The notes beneath the pieces are model-generated. The model saw only the letters and a list, made by a program, of their open reading frames with translations, did no database searches and was not told where the DNA came from. Shown here piece after piece: positions 34,051 through 42,263 of a stretch of DNA of 64,000 nt. The DNA comes from Lysobacter firmicutimachus. Its GTDB lineage: Bacteria > Pseudomonadota > Gammaproteobacteria > Xanthomonadales > Xanthomonadaceae. Position 1 is the first letter of the stretch. Each line of letters opens with the position of its first letter. Position numbers and translations under genes: made by a program. Where the stretch lies: positions 5,092,001-5,156,000 of the forward strand of contig NZ_JBANDL010000002.1 of NCBI RefSeq assembly GCF_037027445.1, given 5' to 3'.

Positions 34051-34869
34051 TCAATCGCCGCAGTTGCTGCCACAGGTCGGCGGCGGCGGGGGCGCCGCGC
34101 AGGTGCCGCAGGACGCGGTGGCGATCGACAGCCCGTTGTGCTGCAGATTGCCGACGCCGGCGGCGACGTTGACGCCGATGTTGCCCTGTGCGCCCGACAG
34201 GGCGTTGCCGCCCAGGGTGGCGTACAGGTCCAGGCTGATGCGCCGGCCTTCGCTGTCGAGCAGATTGAACATCGCGCTCTGTTCGCTGTCGGCCGCGGCC
34301 AGGGCCAGGCGGCCCGAGCTGTTGACCGAGGCGGCCATCGCATTGCTCTGGGCGTTGCCGACGCCGGCGGCGACGTTCACACCGATGTTGCCCTTGGCGG
34401 CGGACAAGGCGTTGCCGTCCAGGGTCGCGCTGTAGTACGTGTGGTCGGTGTTGGTGGTGGCGTAGTTGTCGCTCGCGCTCTGGCTGCTGAACACCATCGC
34501 CGAAGCGAAGACCTTCTCGCCGTCGACCGCGGACAGGGCGGTGTCGTTGGCCTGCGCGTTGCCTACGCCGGCGGCCACGTTGACGCCGATGTTGCCTTGC
34601 GCGTCGGACAACGCGTCGTCGCCGAGATGGGCATCGTGATCGCCGTCGCCGAGCGAGAGGTTGTGCTCGGTGGTCTGGTCCTGATCGACCGTCGCCGAGG
34701 ATTGCGAGGCGATCTTGATCTTGCCGCGTACCTTGACCCGGCCGTGCACGTCGATGTCGTTGTTGACGCGGGTCGAGCTATGGATGTCGGCGTCGTCGCC
34801 TTCGGCCCAGACCGGCAACGCCAGGCTGGAAACCAGCGCGATGGCGAGCAGGGTGTGGTGAAGTTTCAT
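34051..34869 (-). CDS. fapC: FapC-like amyloid fibril subunit, three repeats
   Basis: 272 residues. Signal peptide (HHTLLAIALVSSLALPVWA), an N-terminal polar part (VRGKIKIASQSSATVDQDQ), then three imperfect repeats of about 28 residues with the core GNIGVNVAAGVGN at 92-104, 160-172 and 229-241, spaced 68-69 residues apart by Ser/Asn-rich linkers. The C-terminus has CGTC (254-257), then a proline run and a second pair (CGSNC, 266-270). Repeats with this motif and a C-terminal CxxC are the hallmark of FapB and FapC in Pseudomonas functional amyloid. A GGAGAAT ribosome site is present. It shares about two thirds of its sequence with the preceding gene. Which of the two is the major subunit is not known. 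Confidence 0.9.
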   Translation of the reverse strand: MKLHHTLLAIALVSSLALPVWAEGDDADIHSSTRVNNDIDVHGRVKVRGKIKIASQSSATVDQDQTTEHNLSLGDGDHDAHLGDDALSDAQGNIGVNVAAGVGNAQANDTALSAVDGEKVFASAMVFSSQSASDNYATTNTDHTYYSATLDGNALSAAKGNIGVNVAAGVGNAQSNAMAASVNSSGRLALAAADSEQSAMFNLLDSEGRRISLDLYATLGGNALSGAQGNIGVNVAAGVGNLQHNGLSIATASCGTCAAPPPPPTCGSNCGD

Positions 34870-34937
34870 AACGATTCTCCGTAGCGGTGCCTGGAGCGGA
34901 ACGGCCGCGGCCCGATGCGGCCGCGGCCGTGCGCGGA

Positions 34938-35705
34938 TCAATCGCAGCTGCCGCAGGACGCAGTGGCGATCGACAAGCCGTTGTGCTGCAGGTTGCCGAC
35001 GCCGGCGGCGACGTTGGCGCCGATGTTGCCCTGCGCGCCCGACAGCGCGCTGCCGGCCAGGGTGGCGAAGGTGTCCAGATCGCAGTCGGCGGCGAGCTCG
35101 TTGAGGAAGCTGGTCTGCTCGCTGTCGGACGCGGCCTTGGCGATGCGGCCGGAGCTGTTGACCGAGGCGGCCATCGCGTTGGTCTGCGCATTGCCGACGC
35201 CCGCGGCCACGTTCACGCCGATGTTGCCCTTGGCGTTGGACAGCGCGTCGCCGTCGAGGGTGGCGCTGTAGTAAGTGTCGTCCACGCCCGAATAGGCGAA
35301 GTTGCCGACCGAGGCCTGGCTGTTGAAGGTCATCGCCGAAGCGAACACCTTTTCGCCGTCGACCGCGGACAGGGCGGTGTCGTTGGCCTGGGCGTTGCCG
35401 ACGCCGGCAGCGACGTTGGCGCCGATGTTGCCCTGCGCGTCGGACAGCGCGCTGTCGCCGAGATGGGCGTCGTGATCGCCGTCGCCCCAGGAGGCGTTGC
35501 CGAGAGTCTTCTGGTCCTGATCGACGGTCGCGGCCGATTCGGACTTGATGTAGATCTTGCCGCGCACCTTGGCGCCGCCCCAGACGCCGATGCGGTTGCT
35601 GATGCTGGTGTTGCTGTAGATGTCGGCATCGTCGCCTTCGGCATAGGCGGGAGCGGCGATGGCGACGCCGAGTGCGAGGGCAAGCAGGGTGAAATGGACT
35701 TTCAT
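34938..35705 (-). CDS. fapB: FapB-like amyloid fibril subunit, three repeats
   Basis: 255 residues, paralogous to the following gene. Signal peptide (VHFTLLALALGVAIAAPAYA), conserved EGDDADI start of the mature protein, VRGKIYIKSESAATVDQDQ, three repeats with GNIGxNVAAGVGN near 92, 160 and 227, and the C-terminal CGSC (251-254) as the very end. It lacks the proline linker and second cysteine pair of its paralogue. One extra cysteine occurs in the last linker (AADCDL). AGGAGAGA ribosome site. By operon order (B then C) it corresponds to the nucleator FapB, but the assignment could be the reverse. Confidence 0.9.
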   Translation of the reverse strand: MKVHFTLLALALGVAIAAPAYAEGDDADIYSNTSISNRIGVWGGAKVRGKIYIKSESAATVDQDQKTLGNASWGDGDHDAHLGDSALSDAQGNIGANVAAGVGNAQANDTALSAVDGEKVFASAMTFNSQASVGNFAYSGVDDTYYSATLDGDALSNAKGNIGVNVAAGVGNAQTNAMAASVNSSGRIAKAASDSEQTSFLNELAADCDLDTFATLAGSALSGAQGNIGANVAAGVGNLQHNGLSIATASCGSCD

Positions 35706-35756
35706 GGCCTCTCTCCTGGTGATGGTGGGTATTGCCTTGGTCTCTGCCGCTTTGTT

Positions 35757-36395
35757 CTAAGGAAGGCCCCCGGGCAGTCGGAGCACGATGGCGTTGGCCG
35801 ACGCGTTGTCGGCCCCCGCGGTCTGATTGAGTTGCAGCACGCCCTGGCCGCCGTGGAAGGCGCCTTCGGCGATCGAGGCTTCGCGCAGCGGCGAGGAAGA
35901 CGCAGCGGCCGCATCGGCGGGCGCGGACGCGGCGCCGGCGACATCGGCCAGCACCGCATCGTCCAGCCCGGACACCATCCCGCCGCGGCTGACCGCGAAC
36001 AGGTTGGCCTGGGCATTGCCGGCGCCGGCGCTCTGGTTCACCGACAACAGGCCGTGGGCATCGGCGAACGCACCGGCCGCGATGTGCGCCACCGCGTCGC
36101 GCACCGATGCGGCGCCGGCGACGCCGTGCTGGGAGAGCTGCGCGTCGGCCAGCGCCAGGCCGTCCGAAGCGTGGGCGATCGTCGCCAGATTGGCCTGCAT
36201 CTGACCGCTGCCGGCGGCCTGATTGACCGCGGCGCGGCCTTGCAGGCGCTGCGCGGCGCCGGCCTCGATGCGCGCTTGATCGCGTGCCGGGGCGGGCTCG
36301 GTGGCGCGGGTGTCGGTGGCGACCGCGGTCGCCAGCAGGCACACCGCCAGCCACAGCGGCGCGATGCGCTCGGCGCGGGTGCGCGGCGCGCTCAT
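35757..36395 (-). CDS. Secreted repeat protein with NQxAG motifs (amyloid operon, second gene)
   Basis: 212 residues with a signal peptide (APLWLAVCLLATAVA). Three spaced motifs, NQAAGSGQMQAN (58-69), NQSAGAGNAQAN (120-131) and NQTAGADNASAN (190-201), sit 62-70 residues apart, with alanine-rich linkers. They resemble the Fap repeat core but lack GVNV. The protein thus looks like a divergent fibril-related or nucleating subunit. Its ATG overlaps the stop of the upstream gene by four bases (translational coupling). There is no gene like it in the standard fapABCDEF order; a fapA-like chaperone role is possible but not shown. Confidence 0.75.
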   Translation of the reverse strand: MSAPRTRAERIAPLWLAVCLLATAVATDTRATEPAPARDQARIEAGAAQRLQGRAAVNQAAGSGQMQANLATIAHASDGLALADAQLSQHGVAGAASVRDAVAHIAAGAFADAHGLLSVNQSAGAGNAQANLFAVSRGGMVSGLDDAVLADVAGAASAPADAAAASSSPLREASIAEGAFHGGQGVLQLNQTAGADNASANAIVLRLPGGLP

Positions 36396-36931
36396 CGCCC
36401 GTTCCCCTGCGGCGACAGCGCCTGCATGACGCTGCCGGTGATCAGGTCGCCGAGGCCGGCGGTGGCGCTGGTGACCGCGCCGCCGACGCTGGCGGTCGGG
36501 CCCGGGGGGGCGGAGGAGGCGCCGAGCATGCTGCGCTGGCCGGCCGGGCCGCCGATCGCGTCGGCAGGCACCAGCAGGTCGCTCAGTTGCCGGGTGGCGG
36601 CCATCGGGCTGAGCCCGGTCGAGCCGTGCTGGCCGAGCTCGGCATCGTCGACCAAGGGCGAAAGCGAGCGGTCGAGCGTGCCGTGGAAAACCTGGCCGGG
36701 AAACGTGGTCGCTTCGGTGTGGATCGGATTGTCCTGGGCCGGCAGGGCGCGATAGGCGATGCGCGGATGGACGGTGCGCGCGACCACCACGGTGGTGTCG
36801 CGGTGCTCGTCGGCCGGCGCCTGCGCCCGGACGGTCCCGGCCGCCAGCACCCACGCGGCGCCGGCGCAGGCCAGGGCCAGACGGAGGCGACGACGCGACG
36901 GACTCGGTTCGAGCAGGCGGCGGACATGCAT
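36392..36931 (-). CDS. Exported protein, first gene of amyloid operon
   Basis: 179 residues. After a basic N-terminus comes a signal peptide (LRLALACAGAAWVLAAGTVRAQA). The mature part starts TTVVVARTVHPRIAYRALPAQDNPIHTEATTFPGQVFHGTL and continues with low-complexity G/S/A/T segments; there are no cysteines. I do not recognise a family. It is the first gene after the sigma-54-like promoter at 36996-37011 and its 3' end overlaps the next gene. Position suggests a fapA-like accessory or adhesin. Confidence 0.72.
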   Translation of the reverse strand: MHVRRLLEPSPSRRRLRLALACAGAAWVLAAGTVRAQAPADEHRDTTVVVARTVHPRIAYRALPAQDNPIHTEATTFPGQVFHGTLDRSLSPLVDDAELGQHGSTGLSPMAATRQLSDLLVPADAIGGPAGQRSMLGASSAPPGPTASVGGAVTSATAGLGDLITGSVMQALSPQGNGR

Positions 36932-37284
36932 GGCGATTCCCCAAGGCGACGGCGTCGCAGCGACCGCACGGCGCACCGGCGGTGACAGGGTTGTCGCGAA
37001 AGTCGTGCCAACCTCGCAATCAGTTGAAAACCAAAGAAATTTCCAGGTTCTGGCGGACCCTGCGCAGGTTAAGGAAGCGAAAACGTTGCGTCGGCGATAC
37101 CGGGCGGGAACCGCATGGCCCGAGTTAATGAGCCACATGACACAAACTTACGAAGGTGAATGCCGTGTCAAATCAGGCTCGCAGCCCAGTCGATGCGGCC
37201 CCGTCGGGCGGCGACCGCAGGCGTTGCTTCTTTGCAACCTTGCGCCCGTGCGAGGATGGCGCTCCCGCCCCGAACCGCTTGCCC
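36932..37284. other. Divergent regulatory region between amyloid operon and oxygenase gene
   Basis: About 350 bases with no convincing gene. It contains the sigma-54 promoter match on the minus strand and, further upstream, inverted TGACAC (37138-37143) / GTGTCA (37165-37170) that could serve an activator, as enhancer sites usually lie 80-200 bases from a sigma-54 promoter. The stretch 37012-37160 is notably AT-richer than its surroundings. Confidence 0.55.
36996..37011 (-). promoter_or_regulatory. Sigma-54 promoter of the amyloid operon
   Basis: On the minus strand TTGGCACGACTTTCGC: the -24 element TGGCACG is perfect, GG and GC are separated by exactly 10 bases, and the -12 element is TCGC instead of TTGC. 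It lies 65 bases before the ATG of the first amyloid gene, giving a leader of about 50 bases. Confidence 0.75.
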
Positions 37285-38001
37285 ATGTCCGCGACGATCG
37301 ATGCCCCGGCCGACTTCATCGAGGTCTATCCCGAAGCGCTGAGCCGCGAGCAATGCGCCGACCTCGTGCGCCGCTTCGACGCCAGCCGCGACAGCGAACC
37401 CGGCCGGGTCGGCGGCGGCGTGATGCCCGACCTCAAGGACAGCCGCGACCTGACCATCACCAATCGCGAGGGTTGGAAGGACATCGAGATCGCGCTCAAC
37501 CTGGCGGTGTTCCGCGGCCTGCTGCAGTACCTGCGCCGCTATCCGCACACGATGATCGCGCCGCTGATGCTGGAAGCGCCGTCGGCCGACGGCAAGCGTC
37601 ACCGGCTCACGCCCGAGCGCATGGCGGAGATGGACGACAACGCGCTGGCGCCGATCGCGCAAACCGTGTTCCGCCCGGGCGCGATCAATCTGCAACGCTA
37701 CACCGCCGACCGCGGCGGTTATCCGTACTGGCATTGCGAGCTGTATCCGCGCGATCAGGGCGCGGAGACGCTGCATCGGCACGTGCTGTGGACGATCTAT
37801 CTCAACGACGGCTTCGAGGAAGGCGAAACCGAATTCCTCTACCAGCAACGCAAGATCGCCCCGCGCGCCGGCGACCTGCTGATCGCGCCGGCGGCCTTCA
37901 CCCACACCCACCGCGGCAACCGGCCCAAGGGCGGCGACAAGTACATCGCCACCAGTTGGATCTTGTTCCAGCGCGCGGAGCGCTTGTTCGCCGGTCGCTG
38001 A
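37285..38001 (+). CDS. 2-oxoglutarate/Fe(II)-dependent oxygenase (prolyl 4-hydroxylase-like)
   Basis: 238 residues with the jelly-roll pattern of the P4Hc family: first metal-ligand region PYWHCELYPRD (H150; acid E152 in place of the usual Asp), LWTIYLNDGFEEGETEF, RAGDLLIAPAAFTHTHRG (distal His H207 or H209), then GGDKYIATSW with the 2-oxoglutarate-binding Lys/Arg. The reaction would hydroxylate an unknown substrate. An in-frame GTG at 37156 could extend the protein by 43 residues, but the ATG at 37285 matches the fold's natural start. It is divergent from the amyloid operon. Confidence 0.82.
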   Translation: MSATIDAPADFIEVYPEALSREQCADLVRRFDASRDSEPGRVGGGVMPDLKDSRDLTITNREGWKDIEIALNLAVFRGLLQYLRRYPHTMIAPLMLEAPSADGKRHRLTPERMAEMDDNALAPIAQTVFRPGAINLQRYTADRGGYPYWHCELYPRDQGAETLHRHVLWTIYLNDGFEEGETEFLYQQRKIAPRAGDLLIAPAAFTHTHRGNRPKGGDKYIATSWILFQRAERLFAGR

Positions 38002-38032
38002 GAGTCGCGCAGCGGCGTCAGGGCGCCGCGCG

Positions 38033-38244
38033 AAAAGCAAATCCTCCGGCGCCGCCGCCCCGCCGGCGCAGGTGCCGCCGCCTTTTCCATAGGGGGCGAA
38101 TCGTCCAGGCGTCGCCCGGGTTCCGCTCCGGGCATCCGCCGTTTCGAAGCGAATCGCCGCGGGTCCGCGCCACAACCAACCGAAGCCATCCCCGCTGAAA
38201 GCTTTCCCCCTTTGAACAAGAGGGCCAGGGGAGGATTCGCTTTT
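38033..38244. repeat. Element bounded by 15-bp inverted repeats (GGGGATTTGCTTTT family)
   Basis: AAAAGCAAATCCTCC (38033-38047) and GGAGGATTCGCTTTT (38230-38244) are inverted repeats with one mismatch, enclosing about 180 bases that include TTTCCCCCTTTGAACAAGAGGG. The gap 38002-38321 holds nothing else. Size and terminal repeats are MITE-like, though no target duplication is obvious. Confidence 0.75.
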
Positions 38245-38321
38245 AGCGGCTGCGTCTAGCCTTCGCCTTCAGCGGTTGCCGCCGGCTTCGCTACCGTCGA
38301 ACCCGCGCCGCATCCCCGGCT

Positions 38322-38756
38322 TCACGGATGCCGCGGATGGTTCAGCACCAGCCAATACAGCCCGACCTGCTTCACCGCCCAAACGAATTGCTCGAAGTCG
38401 ACCGGCTTCTGGATGTAGCTGTTGACCCCCAGCGCATAGCTGGCTTCGACGTCGAACGGCTCGGTGCTGGTGGTCAGCACCACCACCGGCAGGGTGCGGG
38501 TCGGCTCGTGGGCGCGGATCGCCTGCAGCACCTCGCGGCCGTCGACCTTGGGCAGGTTGAGGTCGAGCAGGACGATCGAGGGCAGGTCGTTGGGGTCGCG
38601 GTCGGAATAACGGCCACGGGCGAACAGGTAGTCCAGCGCCTCGGCGCCGTCGCCCATCACCACCAGCCTGTTGGCGATCTTGGCCTCGTCGAAGGCGAGC
38701 CGGGTCAGCTCGACGTCGTCGGGGTTGTCTTCGACCAGCAGGATTTCCTTATGCAT
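38322..38756 (-). CDS. Single-domain response regulator (Rcp1-like)
   Basis: 144 residues, receiver domain only: VEDNPDD (acid residues 10-14), D65 in IVLLDLNLP, Thr in VVLTTS, and K in IQKPVDF. The spacing and LLVEDNPDDVELTRLAF start are those of Rcp1-type regulators that partner phytochrome-like PAS kinases. It has no output domain, so acts by protein contact or phosphorelay. Its start overlaps the kinase stop by eight bases. Confidence 0.93.
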   Translation of the reverse strand: MHKEILLVEDNPDDVELTRLAFDEAKIANRLVVMGDGAEALDYLFARGRYSDRDPNDLPSIVLLDLNLPKVDGREVLQAIRAHEPTRTLPVVVLTTSTEPFDVEASYALGVNSYIQKPVDFEQFVWAVKQVGLYWLVLNHPRHP

Positions 38757-39915
38757 GTGCGTCTTCCCCGCCGGCCGCGACGACCGGCAATTCAACGATG
38801 AACGTACTGCCCGCCTCGGCCTGCGACTGCGCCAGCAGTCGGCCGCCGTGGCGTTCGGCGATGCGCTGCGCGATCGCCAGGCCCAAACCGTGACCGCCGC
38901 CCTGGTCCGGCCCGTGCAGGCGCTGGAAGGGTTCGAATAATTTATGAGCATAGCGCATGTCGAAACCCGAGCCGTGATCGCGCACGGCCAGGCTCAGGCG
39001 CCCGTCCTCGACCGCGCCCGTCACCTCGATCCGCACCGCCGCGCCGGGTTCCAGCCCCTGGCTGGAGAACTTCCAGGCGTTGTGCAGCAACTGGGTCAGC
39101 ATCAATTTGAGCAGGCGCTCGTCGCCTTCCACCTGCAGGCCGGGCTGCACCTGGATCTGCGCGCGGTGGCTCGGATCGGCGTCCTGAAGCTCGGCGCCGA
39201 CCCAGTCGGCGAGCAGGCTCAGGTCGACCGGCTCGCGGCGCAGCTCGGTACGGGTCGCGTGCGAGAGTTCGTTCAGCGCCGCCAGCAGGCTGGTCATGCG
39301 CGAGGCCGCGGCGCGGATCCGGCCCAGGTAGTCGCGGTCGGTCTCGTTCAGGCGCTCGCCGGCGCGTTCGCTCAACAGTGCCGAGAAACTCTCGATCGAG
39401 CGCAGCGGCGCACGCAGATCGTGCGAGACCGCGTCGGCGAACAACTGCAGCTGGCGCTGGCTGGCGTCCAGCGCGGCGCCGTTGGCTTCGGCGCGCGCGC
39501 TCAGCGCCAGGCCGGCGGCGCGTTCGCCGCCGATGTCGCGCATGTGCGAGATGAAGTATTGCGGCGCGCCGTCCTCGTCGCGCATCACCGCGATGTTGAG
39601 CTGGACCCAGACCTCGCGGCCGTCGCGATGCAGGTAACGCTTGTGCTCGTCGACCGACGCCAGACTGCCGTTGACCAGGGCCGCGACCAGATTGCGGCTG
39701 ATCTCCAGATCGTCGGGATGGGTGACTTCGCTGTAGTGATGGCCGAGCAGCTCGTCGATGCGATACCCGAGCAGAGCGCACAGCGCCGGATTGACCTCCA
39801 GCCAGATCCCGTCGAGCGAGACGATGGCCATGCCGATGTTCGAGGCCGTCATCGCCTGGCGGAAGCGGTCGTCCCCCGCCGGGACGGCGGGCTTCGGGGC
39901 AGGCGACAGGCTCAT
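38749..39915 (-). CDS. PAS-domain sensor histidine kinase
   Basis: 388 residues: N-terminal proline-rich lead, a PAS domain (FRQAMTASNIGMAIVSLDGIWLEVNPALCALLGY, about 20-140, with HRDGREVWVQLNIAVMRDEDG), HisKA with H165 in FADAVSHDLRAPLRSIESF, and HATPase (LTQLLHNAWKF, VRDHGSGFDM, GGGHGLGLAIAQRIAERHGG). There are no membrane helices, so it is cytoplasmic. It pairs with the following Rcp1-like regulator by overlap. The ATG at 39915 was preferred over one 87 bases upstream. The sensed signal is unknown; the PAS motif lacks the LOV cysteine. Confidence 0.92.
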   Translation of the reverse strand: MSLSPAPKPAVPAGDDRFRQAMTASNIGMAIVSLDGIWLEVNPALCALLGYRIDELLGHHYSEVTHPDDLEISRNLVAALVNGSLASVDEHKRYLHRDGREVWVQLNIAVMRDEDGAPQYFISHMRDIGGERAAGLALSARAEANGAALDASQRQLQLFADAVSHDLRAPLRSIESFSALLSERAGERLNETDRDYLGRIRAAASRMTSLLAALNELSHATRTELRREPVDLSLLADWVGAELQDADPSHRAQIQVQPGLQVEGDERLLKLMLTQLLHNAWKFSSQGLEPGAAVRIEVTGAVEDGRLSLAVRDHGSGFDMRYAHKLFEPFQRLHGPDQGGGHGLGLAIAQRIAERHGGRLLAQSQAEAGSTFIVELPVVAAGGEDAHA

Positions 39916-40037
39916 CGGGGCGGTCGGCGGAAGCGGGGCTCGGGTGTGGTGACCCAAGAGTGTAACGGTTGCATCCGTGACGGGAGGGTGGATGGCCGCC
40001 ACGGCGCGGTCACGGCCAGGTCGCGCACAATGCTGCG

Positions 40038-41843
40038 ATGGACCTTCAACAGATCGTTTTTCTGCTGATACTCGCCGGTGCGCTGTATCTGTTCGTGAGC
40101 GAACGCCTGCGCGTCGACGTCACCGCCATGCTGACCCTGCTGGCCCTGGTAATGACCGGCATACTCGACGCCAAGCAGGCGCTGTCGGGCTTCGCCAGCG
40201 AGCCGGCGATCATCGTCGCGGCGGTGTTCGTGATCTCCGGCGGCTTGGCTGCGACGGGCATCACCGAACGTTTGGGACAATGGATCGGCCAGGCCGCCGG
40301 CCACAGCGAGCGGCGCGCGATCGCGGTGACCATGCCCGCGGTGGCGGCGCTGTCCTCGTTCACCCACCACGTCATGGTGACGGCGATGATGCTGCCGATC
40401 CTGACCCGCTTCGCCAAGGCGCGCGGCCTGTCGGCCTCCCGCCTGCTGATGCCGATGTCGTTCGCCGCCTCGCTGGGCACCACCCTGACCCTGGTCAGCG
40501 CACCGGCCTTCCTGCTCGCCGACAATCTGATCGAACGCTCCGGCTCGCCGGGACTGGGCATTTTTTCGATCACCCCGATCGGCCTGGCCCTGATCGCGCT
40601 GGGGATGGTCTATATGCTGCTGGCGCGCTGGGTACTGCCCAAGCGCGGCGGCGATCACGGCGACGACGGCTATCTGCGCCTGGACCGCTATCGCACCGAA
40701 CTGCTGATCGTCGAAGGTTCGCGCTGGAGCACGCGGCCGCTGGCCGAGCTGCAGAAGGCGCTGGGCGACCGCTTCGTCCTCACCGGCTGGCTGCGCGACG
40801 GTCAGCGCCGCCAGGACCTGGGCCCGAGCAGTCCGCTGATCAGCGGCGACGTGCTGTTGGTGGAAGCCTCGGCCGATGCGCTGGCTTCGCTGCACGACGA
40901 CGCCGGCCTGGACCTCAACGCCATCGCCCGTTTCGGCGAGCGCGTCAGCAGCGACGGCGACGGCGAGCCGCAACTGGTGCAGGCGGTGATCGCGCCAGGC
41001 TCGGAGTTCATCGGCCGCAGCGTGCGCGAGCTGGATTTCGCCCGCCGCTTCAATGCGGTCATCGCCGGCCTGTGGCGGCGCCAGGGCGCGGTCGCGCCGC
41101 GCCTGGCCGATGCGCGGCTGCGCGAAGGCGACCTGCTGGTGCTGTGGGGGCGCCCCTCGCGCTTCGCCGAACTCGCCGCGCATCACGGCTTCCTGATGCT
41201 GGTGCCGTTCGCCGGCGAAGCGCGCCGGCGCGTGCGCGCGCCGCTGGCGCTGGCGATCCTGGCCGCGACCGTGGTCGCGGCGGCCACCGAATGGCTGTCG
41301 GCGCCGCTGGCCTTCCTGCTCGGTGCGGTGGCGATGGTCGCCACGCGCTGTGTCGATGTCGACCAGGCGTATCGCGAGATCGACGTGCGCATCTTCGTGA
41401 TGATCGCCGGGGTGATTCCGCTCGGCGTGGCGATGGAGCAGACCGGCACCGCGCAATTGCTGGCCCAGGCCATGCTGCATCTGATCGCGCACTGGTCGCC
41501 GTTGGCGATCTTGCTGGTGATGTTCTCGGTCGCGGCGCTGTTGACCCAGATTCTCTCCGACGCCGCGACCACGGTGTTGCTGGGACCGATCGCGGTGTCG
41601 CTGGCGCAGTCGCTGGGCCTGCCGCCGACGCCGTTCGTGGTCTGCACCGCGCTCGGCGCGGTGGTCGCGTTCCTGACCCCGATCGGCCACCACGGCAATC
41701 TGCTGATCCTCGGTCCGGGCCAGTACCGTTTCGCCGATTTCCTGCGCATCGGCCTGCCGCTGACCGCGCTGATCGCCCTGGTCTGCGCGTGGATGGCGCG
41801 CTGGTTGTGGCTGGACGGGCCGCTGTGGCCGCTGTCGGGATAG
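40038..41843 (+). CDS. SLC13-family permease with RCK C-terminal (TrkA-C) domains
   Basis: 601 residues. Transmembrane helices are at the two ends (about 5-205 and 395-600). Two TrkA-C/RCK-C modules occupy the middle (RTELLIVEGSRWSTRPLAEL... and QAVIAPGSEFIGRSVRELDFARRFNAVIAGL...LADARLREGDLLVLWG). This is the citrate/sulfate-transporter-like (SLC13/ArsB-superfamily) architecture common in Gram-negatives; substrate may be a di/tricarboxylate or sulfate. Conserved loops SFTHHVMVTAMMLP and LLTQILSDAATTVLLGP fit the family's two hairpins. Start at ATG 40038; upstream lies a promoter region shared with the divergent kinase gene. Confidence 0.88.
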   Translation: MDLQQIVFLLILAGALYLFVSERLRVDVTAMLTLLALVMTGILDAKQALSGFASEPAIIVAAVFVISGGLAATGITERLGQWIGQAAGHSERRAIAVTMPAVAALSSFTHHVMVTAMMLPILTRFAKARGLSASRLLMPMSFAASLGTTLTLVSAPAFLLADNLIERSGSPGLGIFSITPIGLALIALGMVYMLLARWVLPKRGGDHGDDGYLRLDRYRTELLIVEGSRWSTRPLAELQKALGDRFVLTGWLRDGQRRQDLGPSSPLISGDVLLVEASADALASLHDDAGLDLNAIARFGERVSSDGDGEPQLVQAVIAPGSEFIGRSVRELDFARRFNAVIAGLWRRQGAVAPRLADARLREGDLLVLWGRPSRFAELAAHHGFLMLVPFAGEARRRVRAPLALAILAATVVAAATEWLSAPLAFLLGAVAMVATRCVDVDQAYREIDVRIFVMIAGVIPLGVAMEQTGTAQLLAQAMLHLIAHWSPLAILLVMFSVAALLTQILSDAATTVLLGPIAVSLAQSLGLPPTPFVVCTALGAVVAFLTPIGHHGNLLILGPGQYRFADFLRIGLPLTALIALVCAWMARWLWLDGPLWPLSG

Positions 41844-42032
41844 TGCGACGGGCTTCGCGACGGGCTGCGAATCCTAACCGCAAGTAGGAAATTTCTGACC
41901 CTACAGCGCGCGCTCTCCTGAGAGCCGGCATCGCCGTCATCGGCCAAGGTAGCCGCGCCGCGCCTCTAGCGCGGTGCCGCCGCGCTGCTGCGACGGGCTT
42001 GCGGCGAACGGGGCAGAATCGGAAAGGGCCGG

Positions 42033-42263
42033 ATGAACGAAGCAGCCAAGCGCTACACGGTGCAACTGAGCGAACGCGACTACCAGGGCCGGCGCCTGGC
42101 TTGCGAGGTTTCGGACGAACGCTACGGCAATGCCGCCGCCGCTTCGGCCGCGGCCAAGGCCGAAGCCTTCCACCTGTCGGTGCAGCTGCGTCGCCCGATC
42201 GCGATCCGCATCTTCGAGGACGAGCGCGTCTATCTCTCCCACATCATGCCCTCGCCGGCCTGA
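42033..42263 (+). CDS. Small hypothetical protein, 76 aa
   Basis: MNEAAKRYTVQLSERDYQGRRL followed by VSDERYGNAAAASAAAKAEAFHLSVQLRRPIAIRIFEDERVYL: a short strand-helix-strand protein with good codon periodicity, no signal peptide and no cysteine pattern. A weak GGAAAGG-type ribosome site precedes the ATG. No family recognised. Confidence 0.55.
   Translation: MNEAAKRYTVQLSERDYQGRRLACEVSDERYGNAAAASAAAKAEAFHLSVQLRRPIAIRIFEDERVYLSHIMPSPA

Noticed and set aside
38322..38951. Longer response regulator starting at 38951
   Set aside because: The extra 65 residues lie inside the kinase gene and are arginine/serine-rich; MHKEILLVEDN at 38756 is the canonical start.
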